Below are positions 8,707 through 16,771 of a DNA stretch of 58,193 nucleotides, piece by piece. The position numbers were made by a program, and so were the translations under genes. This DNA comes from Bacteroidales bacterium (GTDB lineage: Bacteria; Bacteroidota; Bacteroidia; Bacteroidales; UBA932), in assembly GCA_017454265.1 (NCBI GenBank), contig JAFTDJ010000054.1, forward strand, positions 1 to 58,193, read 5' to 3'. The number at the start of each line of letters is the position of its first letter. Position 1 is the first letter of the stretch. The notes under the pieces were generated by a model. That model saw only the letters and a program-made list of their open reading frames with translations. It ran no database searches and had not been told where the DNA came from.

Positions 8707-9488
8707 AACAGTATCTCCGGGAGCGTAATGAAAGGGAGCGAAACTCCGTGGTGACCGGCGTCGTGATGACGCTGGCGGTCCACGTGTGCGCCGTCCTGCT
8801 TGTCTCGTTCACAGGAATCAAGTACCTTTATCCTCCGCCCGCAGAAAACACCTTCCTGCTTGACTTCGAGGAGGAAGTGGAAGTGAAGCCCATACAGAAA
8901 AGCGGGCGTGAACCACGAGGAGAAGACGTCGATAAGGAAAAGGTGATAGAACTGGTGCAGCGCAGCGAATCCCCCGTAGCTTCGACCAAACCCAACATCA
9001 CCCCGGCCACGAAACCGGACGACCACGGCGACGTGGACGTACCCGAGCCGCCGCGCGAGGAGGAACCCAAACTTGACCCCAGGGCCACGTTCCCCGGGAT
9101 GGCGAAGAAAGACACAACACTTACAGCCCAGCATACAGCCAAGGAAGGCTCAACTGAGTTCAAGGCCGGGCAGCCCACCGGCAACACCCACAAAGGCAAT
9201 ACGGACGGCACCCCCAACGCACATCTGGAAGGCCGCACCGTTGACAAGGCCGGTCTCAAGAAGCCGGCATACTCCTCCCAGGAAAGCGGAAAAGTAGTGG
9301 TGAAAATCTGGGTGGACCAGTACGGAAAGGTGCAGAAAGCCGTACCCGGAGCCGACGGCACCACCGTTACGGACAAGGGGCTTTGGACAGCAGCCCGGAA
9401 CGCGGCCCTGGAAACCGGTTTCAACATGAGTTCAAACGCACCGGCCCTGCAGGAAGGAACAATAACTTACATATTCAACTTGAAATAA
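8703..9488 (+). CDS. tonB: TonB-family energy transducer
   Basis: The protein has 261 residues: a short cytoplasmic N-terminus, one membrane anchor (about residues 17-40, VVTGVVMTLAVHVCAVLLVS), and a long low-complexity periplasmic region (about 45-185) rich in Pro, Glu, Lys and Thr that would span the periplasm. The C-terminal domain (SGKVVVKIWVDQYGKVQKAV to TYIFNLK) is the TonB-like fold that contacts TonB boxes of outer-membrane receptors. Its place after exbB and exbD supports the call. The family is diverse in Bacteroidetes and the receptors it serves cannot be told from sequence. Confidence 0.85.
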   Translation: MKQYLRERNERERNSVVTGVVMTLAVHVCAVLLVSFTGIKYLYPPPAENTFLLDFEEEVEVKPIQKSGREPRGEDVDKEKVIELVQRSESPVASTKPNITPATKPDDHGDVDVPEPPREEEPKLDPRATFPGMAKKDTTLTAQHTAKEGSTEFKAGQPTGNTHKGNTDGTPNAHLEGRTVDKAGLKKPAYSSQESGKVVVKIWVDQYGKVQKAVPGADGTTVTDKGLWTAARNAALETGFNMSSNAPALQEGTITYIFNLK

Positions 9489-9529
9489 CACAGATGACGT
9501 GAGTCATCGCAGAATCAATTCACAACACC

Positions 9530-10729
9530 ATGGATGGTTTTTCTAAAGACGGCCGCAAACTTAGACCACGGAAAACTGCAGGAAGCACTGTACGTTCCGA
9601 AAAAGTTGATTTCCACAATTCTGAATCCCGCCCATACGGTGAGCGCCGCACCTACGGCGAGCGCAAGCCGCGCACATACGGCGAGCCGCGTCCCTACGGC
9701 GAACCACGCCCTTACGGCGAACGCAGAAGCAGCAACGGCAGCGAGCGCCGCCCTTACGGTGAGGGCAAATCACGCCAGTACGGCGAATCGCGCCCCTACG
9801 GCGAGCGCAGAAGCAGCAACGGCAGCGAGCACCGTCCCTACGGCGAGGGCAGGCCGCGCCAATACGGAGCGTCCAAGCCGGGAGCCAAGCGATATGGCGG
9901 CAAGCCGCGCTTCGGCAAGCCTTCCGACGAGGGCATCAACCGGATGATCAGCCGCCGCCCGCAAATCAGCGCAGACTACGACGGCCCCGCATACGAACCC
10001 GAAACAATACAGAACGAAATCCGCCTGAACCGCTTCATGGCCAACTCCGGCGTGTGCTCGAGGCGCGAAGCCGACACCTTCATCCAGGCCGGCTGCGTAA
10101 CGGTTAACGGAGAAGTGGTTACCGAACTCGGAACCAAAGTCAATATCTTCAACGACGACGTGCGCTTCAACGGAGAACGCCTTAAAGGTGAGACCAAGGT
10201 GTATCTGGTGATGAACAAGCCCAAGGGCTACGTCACCTCATCTTCCGACCCTCACGCGGACAAGACCGTGATGGACCTGCTCAAAAACTGCCCCTCACGC
10301 GTTTATCCCGTAGGCCGGCTCGACAAAGCCACCACCGGCGTACTGATGTTCACCAACGACGGCGAGATTGCCGAGCGTCTCACTCACCCGTCTTACGATA
10401 AAAAGAAGATTTATCAGGTATCCCTGGACCGCAAACTCACTCAGGAAGACTACGACAAAATCCTTTCCGGCCTCACCCTGGGAGACGGTTTCATCCAGGC
10501 AGATGAGCTGGAATTCGTAGATGAGGGCGACCACAGCAAGCTGGGCATCGAGATCCATTCCGGCAAGAACCGCATCGTACGCCGTATCTTCGAGTCTCTG
10601 GGCTACACCGTAAAGGCCCTGGACCGCGTCTATTTTGCCGGGCTCACAAAGAAAGGGCTCAAGAAGGGCGAATGGCGCTACCTCTCCGAAAGCGAAGTGA
10701 ACATGCTTAAGATGGGGGCGTACGTATAA
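9530..10729 (+). CDS. RsuA/RluB-type pseudouridine synthase with repeat-rich N-terminus
   Basis: The protein has 399 residues. Residues about 1-155 are a basic, low-complexity tail with ten YGE/YGA repeats (RPYGER, TYGER, RQYGES and variants). An S4 RNA-binding domain follows (IRLNRFMANSGVCSRREAD, VTVNGEVV), then the synthase domain. GRLDKATTGVLMFTNDG holds the catalytic aspartate of the RsuA/RluB/E/F family, with the GKNRIVRRIFESLGY motif near the end. It isomerises uridine to pseudouridine in rRNA, probably 23S as RluB does, though the exact site is not evident. Long basic tails are common in Bacteroidetes members and probably add RNA affinity. The stop shares bases with the era start (10729), so the two are coupled. 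Confidence 0.9.
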   Translation: MDGFSKDGRKLRPRKTAGSTVRSEKVDFHNSESRPYGERRTYGERKPRTYGEPRPYGEPRPYGERRSSNGSERRPYGEGKSRQYGESRPYGERRSSNGSEHRPYGEGRPRQYGASKPGAKRYGGKPRFGKPSDEGINRMISRRPQISADYDGPAYEPETIQNEIRLNRFMANSGVCSRREADTFIQAGCVTVNGEVVTELGTKVNIFNDDVRFNGERLKGETKVYLVMNKPKGYVTSSSDPHADKTVMDLLKNCPSRVYPVGRLDKATTGVLMFTNDGEIAERLTHPSYDKKKIYQVSLDRKLTQEDYDKILSGLTLGDGFIQADELEFVDEGDHSKLGIEIHSGKNRIVRRIFESLGYTVKALDRVYFAGLTKKGLKKGEWRYLSESEVNMLKMGAYV

Positions 10730-11610
10730 TGGAACACAGATCCGGTTTCGTTAACATAATCGGGAATCCCAACGTAGGCAAATCTACGCTGATGAACGCG
10801 CTGGTGGGCGAGAGGCTGTCTATCGTTACTGCAAAGGCCCAGACCACCCGCCACCGCATAATGGGCATCGTAAACGGAGAAGACTGGCAGATAGTCTATT
10901 CCGACACCCCCGGCATCCTGAAGCCCTCCTACAGGCTGCAGCAGAATATGATGAACTTCGTGGACGGAGCGCTCGGAGACGCAGATATCGTCTTGTACGT
11001 TACAGACACCATCGAGACTCCGGACAAGAACGAAGAGTACATCTCCAAGCTGCAGCGCATCCAATGCCCGGTGATCGTAGTGCTGAACAAGATAGACATC
11101 AGCAACCAGGAGAAGGTGATGGAACTGGCGGCGTGGTGGCAGAAGCGGCTTCCCGAGGCCAGGGTGATACCGGCCAGCGCCCAGGAGCGCTTCAACCTGG
11201 AAAGCATCCTGGACGCCGTTGTGAGCCTCCTGCCCGTTTGCCCTCCGTGGTTCGACAAGGATGCGTTCACAGACAAGAACCTCCGGTTCTTCGCGTCCGA
11301 AATTATTCGGGAAAAGATTCTGCTCAACTACAAGGAAGAGATTCCGTACAGCTGCGAGGTGGGCATAGAGTCTTTCAAGGAAGGAGAGGAGCGCTACGAC
11401 ATAGACGCCGTTATCTACGTAATGCGTGAGTCGCAGAAAGGCATCGTGATAGGCAAGAAGGGTGCAGCCCTTAAGAAAGTAGGCACCCAGGCACGCACAG
11501 ATATGGAAGACTTTTTTCAGAAGAAGGTCTTCCTGAGCCTGTTCGTAAAAGTAGATCCCGACTGGAGGGAGAATAAAAGAGAGTTACGCCGTTTCGGCTA
11601 CGAAGACTAA
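10729..11610 (+). CDS. era: GTPase Era, ribosome biogenesis
   Basis: The protein has 293 residues, the usual Era length. It has the P-loop GNPNVGKST (residues 12-20), switch II DTPG, the NKID guanine-specificity motif, and a C-terminal KH domain with VIGKKGAALKKVG. Era binds the 3' end of 16S rRNA and acts in 30S subunit maturation. It directly follows an rRNA pseudouridine synthase with overlapping stop and start codons, a sensible functional pairing. The sequence ends with RRFGYED. Confidence 0.96.
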   Translation: MEHRSGFVNIIGNPNVGKSTLMNALVGERLSIVTAKAQTTRHRIMGIVNGEDWQIVYSDTPGILKPSYRLQQNMMNFVDGALGDADIVLYVTDTIETPDKNEEYISKLQRIQCPVIVVLNKIDISNQEKVMELAAWWQKRLPEARVIPASAQERFNLESILDAVVSLLPVCPPWFDKDAFTDKNLRFFASEIIREKILLNYKEEIPYSCEVGIESFKEGEERYDIDAVIYVMRESQKGIVIGKKGAALKKVGTQARTDMEDFFQKKVFLSLFVKVDPDWRENKRELRRFGYED

Positions 11611-11633
11611 ATGTTACAGCGGAACAATCAGAT

Positions 11634-14345
11634 ATGGACGAAGAGAATATCGTAACGGAAGAGATCATCGAAGACGATGACATCGAAATAGCGGAAGACG
11701 CTGAGTCGAGCGGTAAATACACAAGGCTGCTGGAAAGCGACGCACGCAAGTTCAAGCTCTCCGGCATGTTCAAGGACTGGTACCTGGACTACGCATCTTA
11801 CGTAATCCTGCATCGTGCCGTGCCCCACATAGCCGACGGCCTCAAGCCGGTACAGAGGCGCGTGCTGCACGTAATGAGCAGGATGGACGACGGTTCGTAC
11901 ACAAAGGTTGCGAACATAGTCGGCCAGGCCATGCAGTACCACCCCCACGGCGACCAGTCGATACTCGGGGCCCTCGTAACCCTTGGCCAGAAGGGCCTGG
12001 CCATAGACTGCCAGGGTAACTGGGGCAACATACTCACCGGAGACGCCAATGCCGCACCACGATACATCGAGGCCCGGCTGAGCAAGTTTGCCAAGGAGGT
12101 GCTCTTCGACCCCAAGGTCACCCATACCATGAAGTCGTACGACGGCCGCAACGACGAGCCTACGGAATTGCCTGTGCGCTTCCCGCTGCTGCTCGCCCAG
12201 GGCACCGACGGCATAGGCGTGGGACTCGCCTCCAAGATACTGCCCCACAATTTCAACGAGTTGCTGGATGCATCCGTAGCCATACTCGAAGGCAAGAGCT
12301 ATGAGTTGTACCCAGACTTCCCTACCGGAGGCTTTGCAGACTGTTCCAAGTACATGCAGGGCAAGCGCGGAGGCCGCGTAAAGGTGCGCGCCCGCATAGA
12401 AAAGATAGACAAGAGCACCATCGCGATTACAGAAATACCCTTCGGCAAATATACCAAAGACCTCATTGAATCCATACTCAAGGCCAAAGACAAGGGTAAA
12501 ATCAAAATCAAGAAGATAGAGGACATGACTACCGACAAGGTGGAGATTCTCATCCACCTGCCCGGCGACGTGTCTCCCGACAAAACCATAGACGCCCTCT
12601 ACGCATTCACAGACTGCGAGTGCAACATCGCCCCCAACGCCTGCGTAATCAAGGACAACAAGCCCCAGTTCCTTACCGTAAACGAGATTCTGGAGTACAG
12701 CACCTTCCATACCCGCGAGATTCTGCTTCAGCAGCTGGGCATCCGGATGGAAGAGCTTGAGCGCGACTGGCATTACAGCAGCCTGGAACGCATATACTTT
12801 GAAAACCGCATCTATAAGATACTGGAAAAGGACCAGGCCAGCTGGGAGGAGCAGAAAGAAGAGACCCTCCTGGAGATGAAGAAGTACGAGAAGTCGCTGC
12901 GCCGGGAAATCGTAATGGAAGACATCGACCGCCTGGTAGATAAGCCGGTACGCAAGATTTCCAAGTTCGATACCAAGGCCGTAGATGAACGTATCCGCGC
13001 CATCGAGGAGGAGATGAAAGAGGTGCAGGACAATATAGACCACATAGACCGCTACACCATCGCCTGGTTCAAGGGACTGAAGAAAAAATACGGCAAAGAC
13101 TTCCCGCGGCGCACGGAGCTTACCGGGTTCGAGACAATCGCCGCGACCAAGGTGGTGAACAACAACGCCAAGCTGAGCGCCAATATGGCCGAGGGCTTCG
13201 TAGGCATAGGGCTCAAGAGGGACGACGGCGGTGAATTCATAAGCGAATGCTCCGACCTCTCGGAAATCATTGTGATACGCAAAGACGGCAAGTACATCGT
13301 CACAAAGGTGAGCGACAAGGCTTTCTTCGGCAAAGACCTGATCTACGTCGGCGTATTCAACCGCGGAGACAGCCGCACCATTTACAATGTCATATACCGC
13401 GAGGGCAAAACGTCCATCTACTATGCAAAGCGCTTCGCCGTAACTTCCGTAACCCGCGACAAGGAATACGACATCACCACCGGCATAGACGGTTCCCAGA
13501 TAGTCTGGTTTTCCGCCAACCACAACGGCGAGGCCGAAACCGTGCGCGTGCAGCTGCGTCCCAAGCCCAAGCTCAAGAAGACCTCCCTGGAATACGACTT
13601 CTCCACCCTCGGCATCAAGAGCAAGACCGCACGCGGCAACCTGGTAACCAAGAACGTAATCCAGCGCATCACCCTCAAGAGCAAGGGAGTGAGCACCATC
13701 TCCGGCAAGGAAATCTGGTACGACACGGATATACAGAAACTCAACGACGAAGGCCACGGTATCTACCTGGGCGAATTCCGCGACCAGGACAAGGTGCTTG
13801 CCGTATTCAAGAACGGAACCTTCTACACCACTTCCTTCGACCTGGTAAACCGCTACCAGGGCGACGTACTGCGCATAGAGAAATTCGACCCCGACAAGAC
13901 TTTCACCGCACTGTACTGGGATGCCGGCGTAAAGTCCTTCTACGTGAAGCGTTTCTCGTTCGTAGTAAGCGACAATACTCCTTTGAGTTTCATTGCAGAA
14001 GGCAGCAAGTCTTACCTGGTAGAACTAAGTGATGATTTGCGCCCGCAGTACGAAGTAACCTGGAAGCTGGAAGACAAACCATCCGAACTGGTTGACGCCG
14101 GGCAGTGGATTGCCAAAAAGGGCGTTGGCGCCAAGGGCAAAAAGGTCGTGGAGCGCGGAGAGGTGAAGAAAGTACGCTTCGTGGAGCCCTTGCCGGCAGA
14201 GCCCCTTCCGACAGAAGGGCAGGAAGAACGGGAAGAGCGGGAAGAGTCCGGAACCCCGGTCCGCACCGGCGTGGAGATCAGTATCCCGGAGACTGCAGAC
14301 GAAGAACCTATAGAGCTGCTGTTCGAAGAACCGACGCTTTTTTAA
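11634..14345 (+). CDS. parC: DNA topoisomerase IV subunit A-type (GyrA/ParC family)
   Basis: The protein has 903 residues and is a type IIA topoisomerase A subunit. An acidic N-terminal leader of about 35 residues precedes the winged-helix domain. QRRVLHVM and ANIVGQAMQYHPHGD are present, and the active-site pair Arg143-Tyr144 lies in APRYIEARLS. A long coiled-coil tower region follows (about 370-480), then a divergent C-terminal DNA-binding region ending in an acidic, Glu-rich tail. It breaks and rejoins DNA together with a ParE-like subunit, which is not in this window. Bacteroidetes carry a GyrA and a second, more divergent A subunit; the long divergent C-terminal region suggests the second, hence parC, but a gyrase role is not excluded. 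Confidence 0.85.
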   Translation: MDEENIVTEEIIEDDDIEIAEDAESSGKYTRLLESDARKFKLSGMFKDWYLDYASYVILHRAVPHIADGLKPVQRRVLHVMSRMDDGSYTKVANIVGQAMQYHPHGDQSILGALVTLGQKGLAIDCQGNWGNILTGDANAAPRYIEARLSKFAKEVLFDPKVTHTMKSYDGRNDEPTELPVRFPLLLAQGTDGIGVGLASKILPHNFNELLDASVAILEGKSYELYPDFPTGGFADCSKYMQGKRGGRVKVRARIEKIDKSTIAITEIPFGKYTKDLIESILKAKDKGKIKIKKIEDMTTDKVEILIHLPGDVSPDKTIDALYAFTDCECNIAPNACVIKDNKPQFLTVNEILEYSTFHTREILLQQLGIRMEELERDWHYSSLERIYFENRIYKILEKDQASWEEQKEETLLEMKKYEKSLRREIVMEDIDRLVDKPVRKISKFDTKAVDERIRAIEEEMKEVQDNIDHIDRYTIAWFKGLKKKYGKDFPRRTELTGFETIAATKVVNNNAKLSANMAEGFVGIGLKRDDGGEFISECSDLSEIIVIRKDGKYIVTKVSDKAFFGKDLIYVGVFNRGDSRTIYNVIYREGKTSIYYAKRFAVTSVTRDKEYDITTGIDGSQIVWFSANHNGEAETVRVQLRPKPKLKKTSLEYDFSTLGIKSKTARGNLVTKNVIQRITLKSKGVSTISGKEIWYDTDIQKLNDEGHGIYLGEFRDQDKVLAVFKNGTFYTTSFDLVNRYQGDVLRIEKFDPDKTFTALYWDAGVKSFYVKRFSFVVSDNTPLSFIAEGSKSYLVELSDDLRPQYEVTWKLEDKPSELVDAGQWIAKKGVGAKGKKVVERGEVKKVRFVEPLPAEPLPTEGQEEREEREESGTPVRTGVEISIPETADEEPIELLFEEPTLF

Positions 14346-14347
14346 CC

Positions 14348-15271
14348 ATGACACGTATGCACTTGTTACTCAATGTAATGCTTGCAGTCGCAGTCTCCTG
14401 CTGGTCCTGCAAACCGGCAGACATCATTGACGACAACACACAGGAAGAAGTACCCGGGCAGAAACCGGACGTTCCGGGAGACGGCATCATACGGGTTCTG
14501 GCTATAGGAAACAGTTTCTCGGCAGATGCTGTGGAGCAGGAGCTTTGGCCTTTATTCAACGCCGTCGGGCAGAAAGTAATCATCGCCCAGTTGTATATAG
14601 GAGGCTGTGACTTGGAAAAACACTGGAAGACCGCCAGCGGCAATCTGCCGGACTACAGCTACCGAAAGATTGTGGAGGGAGAGCAGACCATCAAGAAGAA
14701 TTCAACTTTCCTGGATGGCTTAAAGGATGAAAAATGGGACTACATCAGTTTCCAGCAGGGTGGAGGGCATCACGGACAATACGAAACTTTCGAGCCCTGG
14801 CTCACGCAGATAATAAACTACTGCAAGGAGAACGCAATAAGCAAGCAATTCAAAGTGGTGTATCACGTGCCTTGGGTTGCTCCGGCAAACTCCACCAACG
14901 CCAAATTCGGCTTTTACGACTACAATACCAAAAAGATGTACGATGGCATCACCACCAGTACCCAGAAGGCAGATGCAGTACATCACTTCGACCTGATAAT
15001 CAACTCTGTAGATGCCATTGAGAACGGCCGCACATCTTATTTGGGAGACACCTTCGACCGTGATGGATGGCATCTCAACAAGACCTACGGACGCTATACC
15101 GCAGCGTGCATCTGGTTCGAGAAGATTATGGGCCAAAGCGTAGCAGGCAATCCCTACCACCCCGACTCCATTACCGACTATGTAGCAGAGATCTGCCAGA
15201 CCGCCGCCCACGAGGCCTGCCTGCATCCTTACCAGGTCACAGACCTCTCCCGATACACTGGCCTCCAGTAA
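14348..15271 (+). CDS. DUF4886-type lipoprotein, SGNH-hydrolase-like
   Basis: I chose the ATG at 14348, two bases after the topoisomerase stop, because MTRMHLLLNVMLAVAVSCWSC is a lipoprotein signal with cysteine about residue 21. The mature part has VLAIGNSFSADAV (the GxSxS block I of SGNH-type hydrolases), GGCDLEKH, DYISFQQGGGHHG and a late DGWHLNKTYGRY, giving Ser, Gly, Asn-like and Asp/His elements in the expected order. The family is DUF4886, common in Bacteroidetes and thought to be hydrolases or esterases acting on glycans. No substrate can be read from the context. Confidence 0.8.
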   Translation: MTRMHLLLNVMLAVAVSCWSCKPADIIDDNTQEEVPGQKPDVPGDGIIRVLAIGNSFSADAVEQELWPLFNAVGQKVIIAQLYIGGCDLEKHWKTASGNLPDYSYRKIVEGEQTIKKNSTFLDGLKDEKWDYISFQQGGGHHGQYETFEPWLTQIINYCKENAISKQFKVVYHVPWVAPANSTNAKFGFYDYNTKKMYDGITTSTQKADAVHHFDLIINSVDAIENGRTSYLGDTFDRDGWHLNKTYGRYTAACIWFEKIMGQSVAGNPYHPDSITDYVAEICQTAAHEACLHPYQVTDLSRYTGLQ

Positions 15272-15322
15272 CCCGGCGTTTGCTTGTGCGCCTTTAAAGT
15301 TTGTGGATCTTAAAAAGAGTTC

Positions 15323-15470
15323 CTATATTCCTTTGATATGGCATTCCATGTGATTGGCCCAGTTGCCCGATAGAGGATGAGGAAGGTATTCCTGGGGAAC
15401 TGGGAGGTAAGCTTCAGCTCCCACATATCAGAGGTAAGCTACCATTTTGTGAAGACCTTCCAGGTCGAAA
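15323..15470 (-). pseudogene. Decayed YafQ/RelE-type toxin fragment
   Basis: The minus strand reads FDLEGLHKMVAYL, stop, YVGAEAYLPVPQEYL, then PHPLSGNWANHMECHIKG, stop. The last part matches the conserved core of YafQ-type mRNA interferases, where HxLxGxWxGxRECHI is typical, and the order of elements upstream also fits. The TGA inside the match and the stop before the expected PDWLLIY strand mean the gene is dead. No antitoxin partner is seen next to it. Confidence 0.5.
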
Positions 15471-15539
15471 TCCTCCAACTCTGCGGCGGAGGGCCAAATA
15501 CTATAGCCATTCTTTTGAAATTCAACTGGATAGCTATTG

Positions 15540-15830
15540 CTCATAACAGGAAGAAGATGGCTTCCAGAGTGTGCACGGAACGTGGGTCGGCAGGCGGCAG
15601 CTCTCGTCCGCGCACACATAAACAAAGAAGGTCGGCTACTATCCATTGAAGGGGCTGTTGCGCTCGGGCCCACAGAAAGGCCGTTTTGGGCCGGAAATAC
15701 CAATTTCTACGCGCTCTGGCCCAAACAAGGGCTCCAGCGGGCCCCTCCGCACCCACGCTCATTGCCTGCCGCCGAAAGTGTCGGCCGCGGTAAAATAATA
15801 CGCAGTCAATCGCAACTCCACCCTCCGCTG
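15540..15830. other. GC-rich stretch with short repeats, no convincing gene
   Basis: Open frames exist on both strands but none resembles a protein. Two near-identical direct repeats (GCGCTCGGGCCCACA and GCGCTCTGGCCCAAA) and an inverted pair (TTTGGGCC / GGCCCAAA) lie between about 15655 and 15735. Composition changes sharply to AT-rich at about 15830. Confidence 0.4.
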
Positions 15831-15857
15831 ATCCGATTAATATTCTTGTATGTTTCA

Positions 15858-16259
15858 TTGAAAATCATTAATTATTTTCTATTTTTGGCAAAAAGTTGCC
15901 TGGTGTCTCTCTCTAGTATCAGATTTATTTGCCCCGATGTCTTCATTGATGAGGATCCTTTATCCAAGGAAGTGATAGATTTGGACAATAGAATTAAGTC
16001 CTTGGGCTGGAGTAAAGAAAAATATTTCTTTACCGTTTGCACCTGGATGTCAAAAGATGAATACCTACAAGCCATGATGGCTGATTTTCCAATCACAAAA
16101 GTTGATACTCCGGGAGACGAGGCCCTGCTCGATTGCACATGCAAGCATGATATAGGATGCTTTGCATTTGGAGGTACATGCAATGATGACATTTCATGTA
16201 AAGAGAAAAGAGCATGTGGATTATTAGGGAATTCCTTATGCGATGGCCAATGTGAATGA
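15858..16259 (+). pseudogene. Fulvocin C-related cysteine-rich protein, probably 5'-truncated
   Basis: The frame ending at 16259 carries a C-terminal cysteine pattern C-x-C-x4-GC-x6-C-x5-C-x6-CG-x6-C-x3-C, like the tail of 'bacteriocin fulvocin C-related' proteins of Bacteroidetes. Before it, LGWSKEKYFFTVCTWMSKDEYLQA resembles FGWSDAKIFKYFETIMTEAEYEEYLK in the gene downstream, so the two are paralogs. No ATG lies in frame at a sensible place; a TTG at 15858 would give 133 residues starting with KIINYFLFL. Homology with the paralog begins only around residue 75 of the latter, so I think the 5' half is lost. Alternatively it is an intact short gene with a TTG start. Confidence 0.5.
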
Positions 16260-16292
16260 TATTTTTAATATGTTTAATAGCAATTGTTTATT

Positions 16293-16760
16293 ATGAGAAA
16301 CATCAATGTAAGTGCCGCACTTATTGCACTTTCGTGTATTATTTTATTTGCGACGAATTGTAATTCATCCTCAAAAGACACCGAATACCGCGAGAACCTA
16401 CTTTCCAAGAGCCTTCCTGAACAAGTTTTGATGCTTCAGCAGATCAAACCAGAAGAAGCTTATCAATATTGGAGAATCAAATTGGAAGATACTATTAATT
16501 CCCAAAAAATATCTGATTCCGAAAAAGCTGTTATCAAGCCCGTATTGGAATATTTGACGCCAGAATTGTACGAAGAGAATTGCAGCGAAGAAATATCTTC
16601 CCGCTTTAATGAAATAGTCTCTTCAATGCAAAATACATTAAAGAACGAATTTGGTTGGAGTGACGCCAAAATCTTTAAGTACTTTGAGACAATAATGACA
16701 GAGGCTGAGTATGAGGAATATTTGAAGCGCAATAACGCGGAATACCTGGATAGAGAATAA
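16293..16760 (+). CDS. Small lipoprotein related to fulvocin C-type proteins, without the cysteine tail
   Basis: The protein has 155 residues from the ATG at 16293. It begins with a signal and lipobox (SCIILFATNC), then SLPEQVLMLQQIKPEEAYQY and WRIKLEDTI, which resembles the N-terminal part of fulvocin C-related proteins (a motif like LTPEEKYxLWKxKL). It ends at residue 155 without the cysteine-rich tail found in the gene upstream. GC is low compared with the flanking operons, suggesting acquired DNA. Function is unknown; a bacteriocin, an accessory or an immunity role are all possible. The stop is 11 bases from the convergent tolC stop. Confidence 0.6.
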   Translation: MRNINVSAALIALSCIILFATNCNSSSKDTEYRENLLSKSLPEQVLMLQQIKPEEAYQYWRIKLEDTINSQKISDSEKAVIKPVLEYLTPELYEENCSEEISSRFNEIVSSMQNTLKNEFGWSDAKIFKYFETIMTEAEYEEYLKRNNAEYLDRE

Positions 16761-16771
16761 TAATCTTTATT

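Noticed and set aside
9493-9508. GATGAC-GTGA-GTCATC hairpin before the pseudouridine synthase
   Set aside because: Only 6 bp and no T run; could be chance. Not listed as a terminator.
11628-13757. Long minus-strand ORF opposite the topoisomerase gene
   Set aside because: Shadow of the real gene; no recognisable protein and the codon pattern is that of the opposite strand.
15537-15857. N-terminal extension of the fulvocin frame to an ATG at 15537
   Set aside because: The extra residues are low-quality and GC-rich, unlike the rest; a start there would fuse junk to the remnant.
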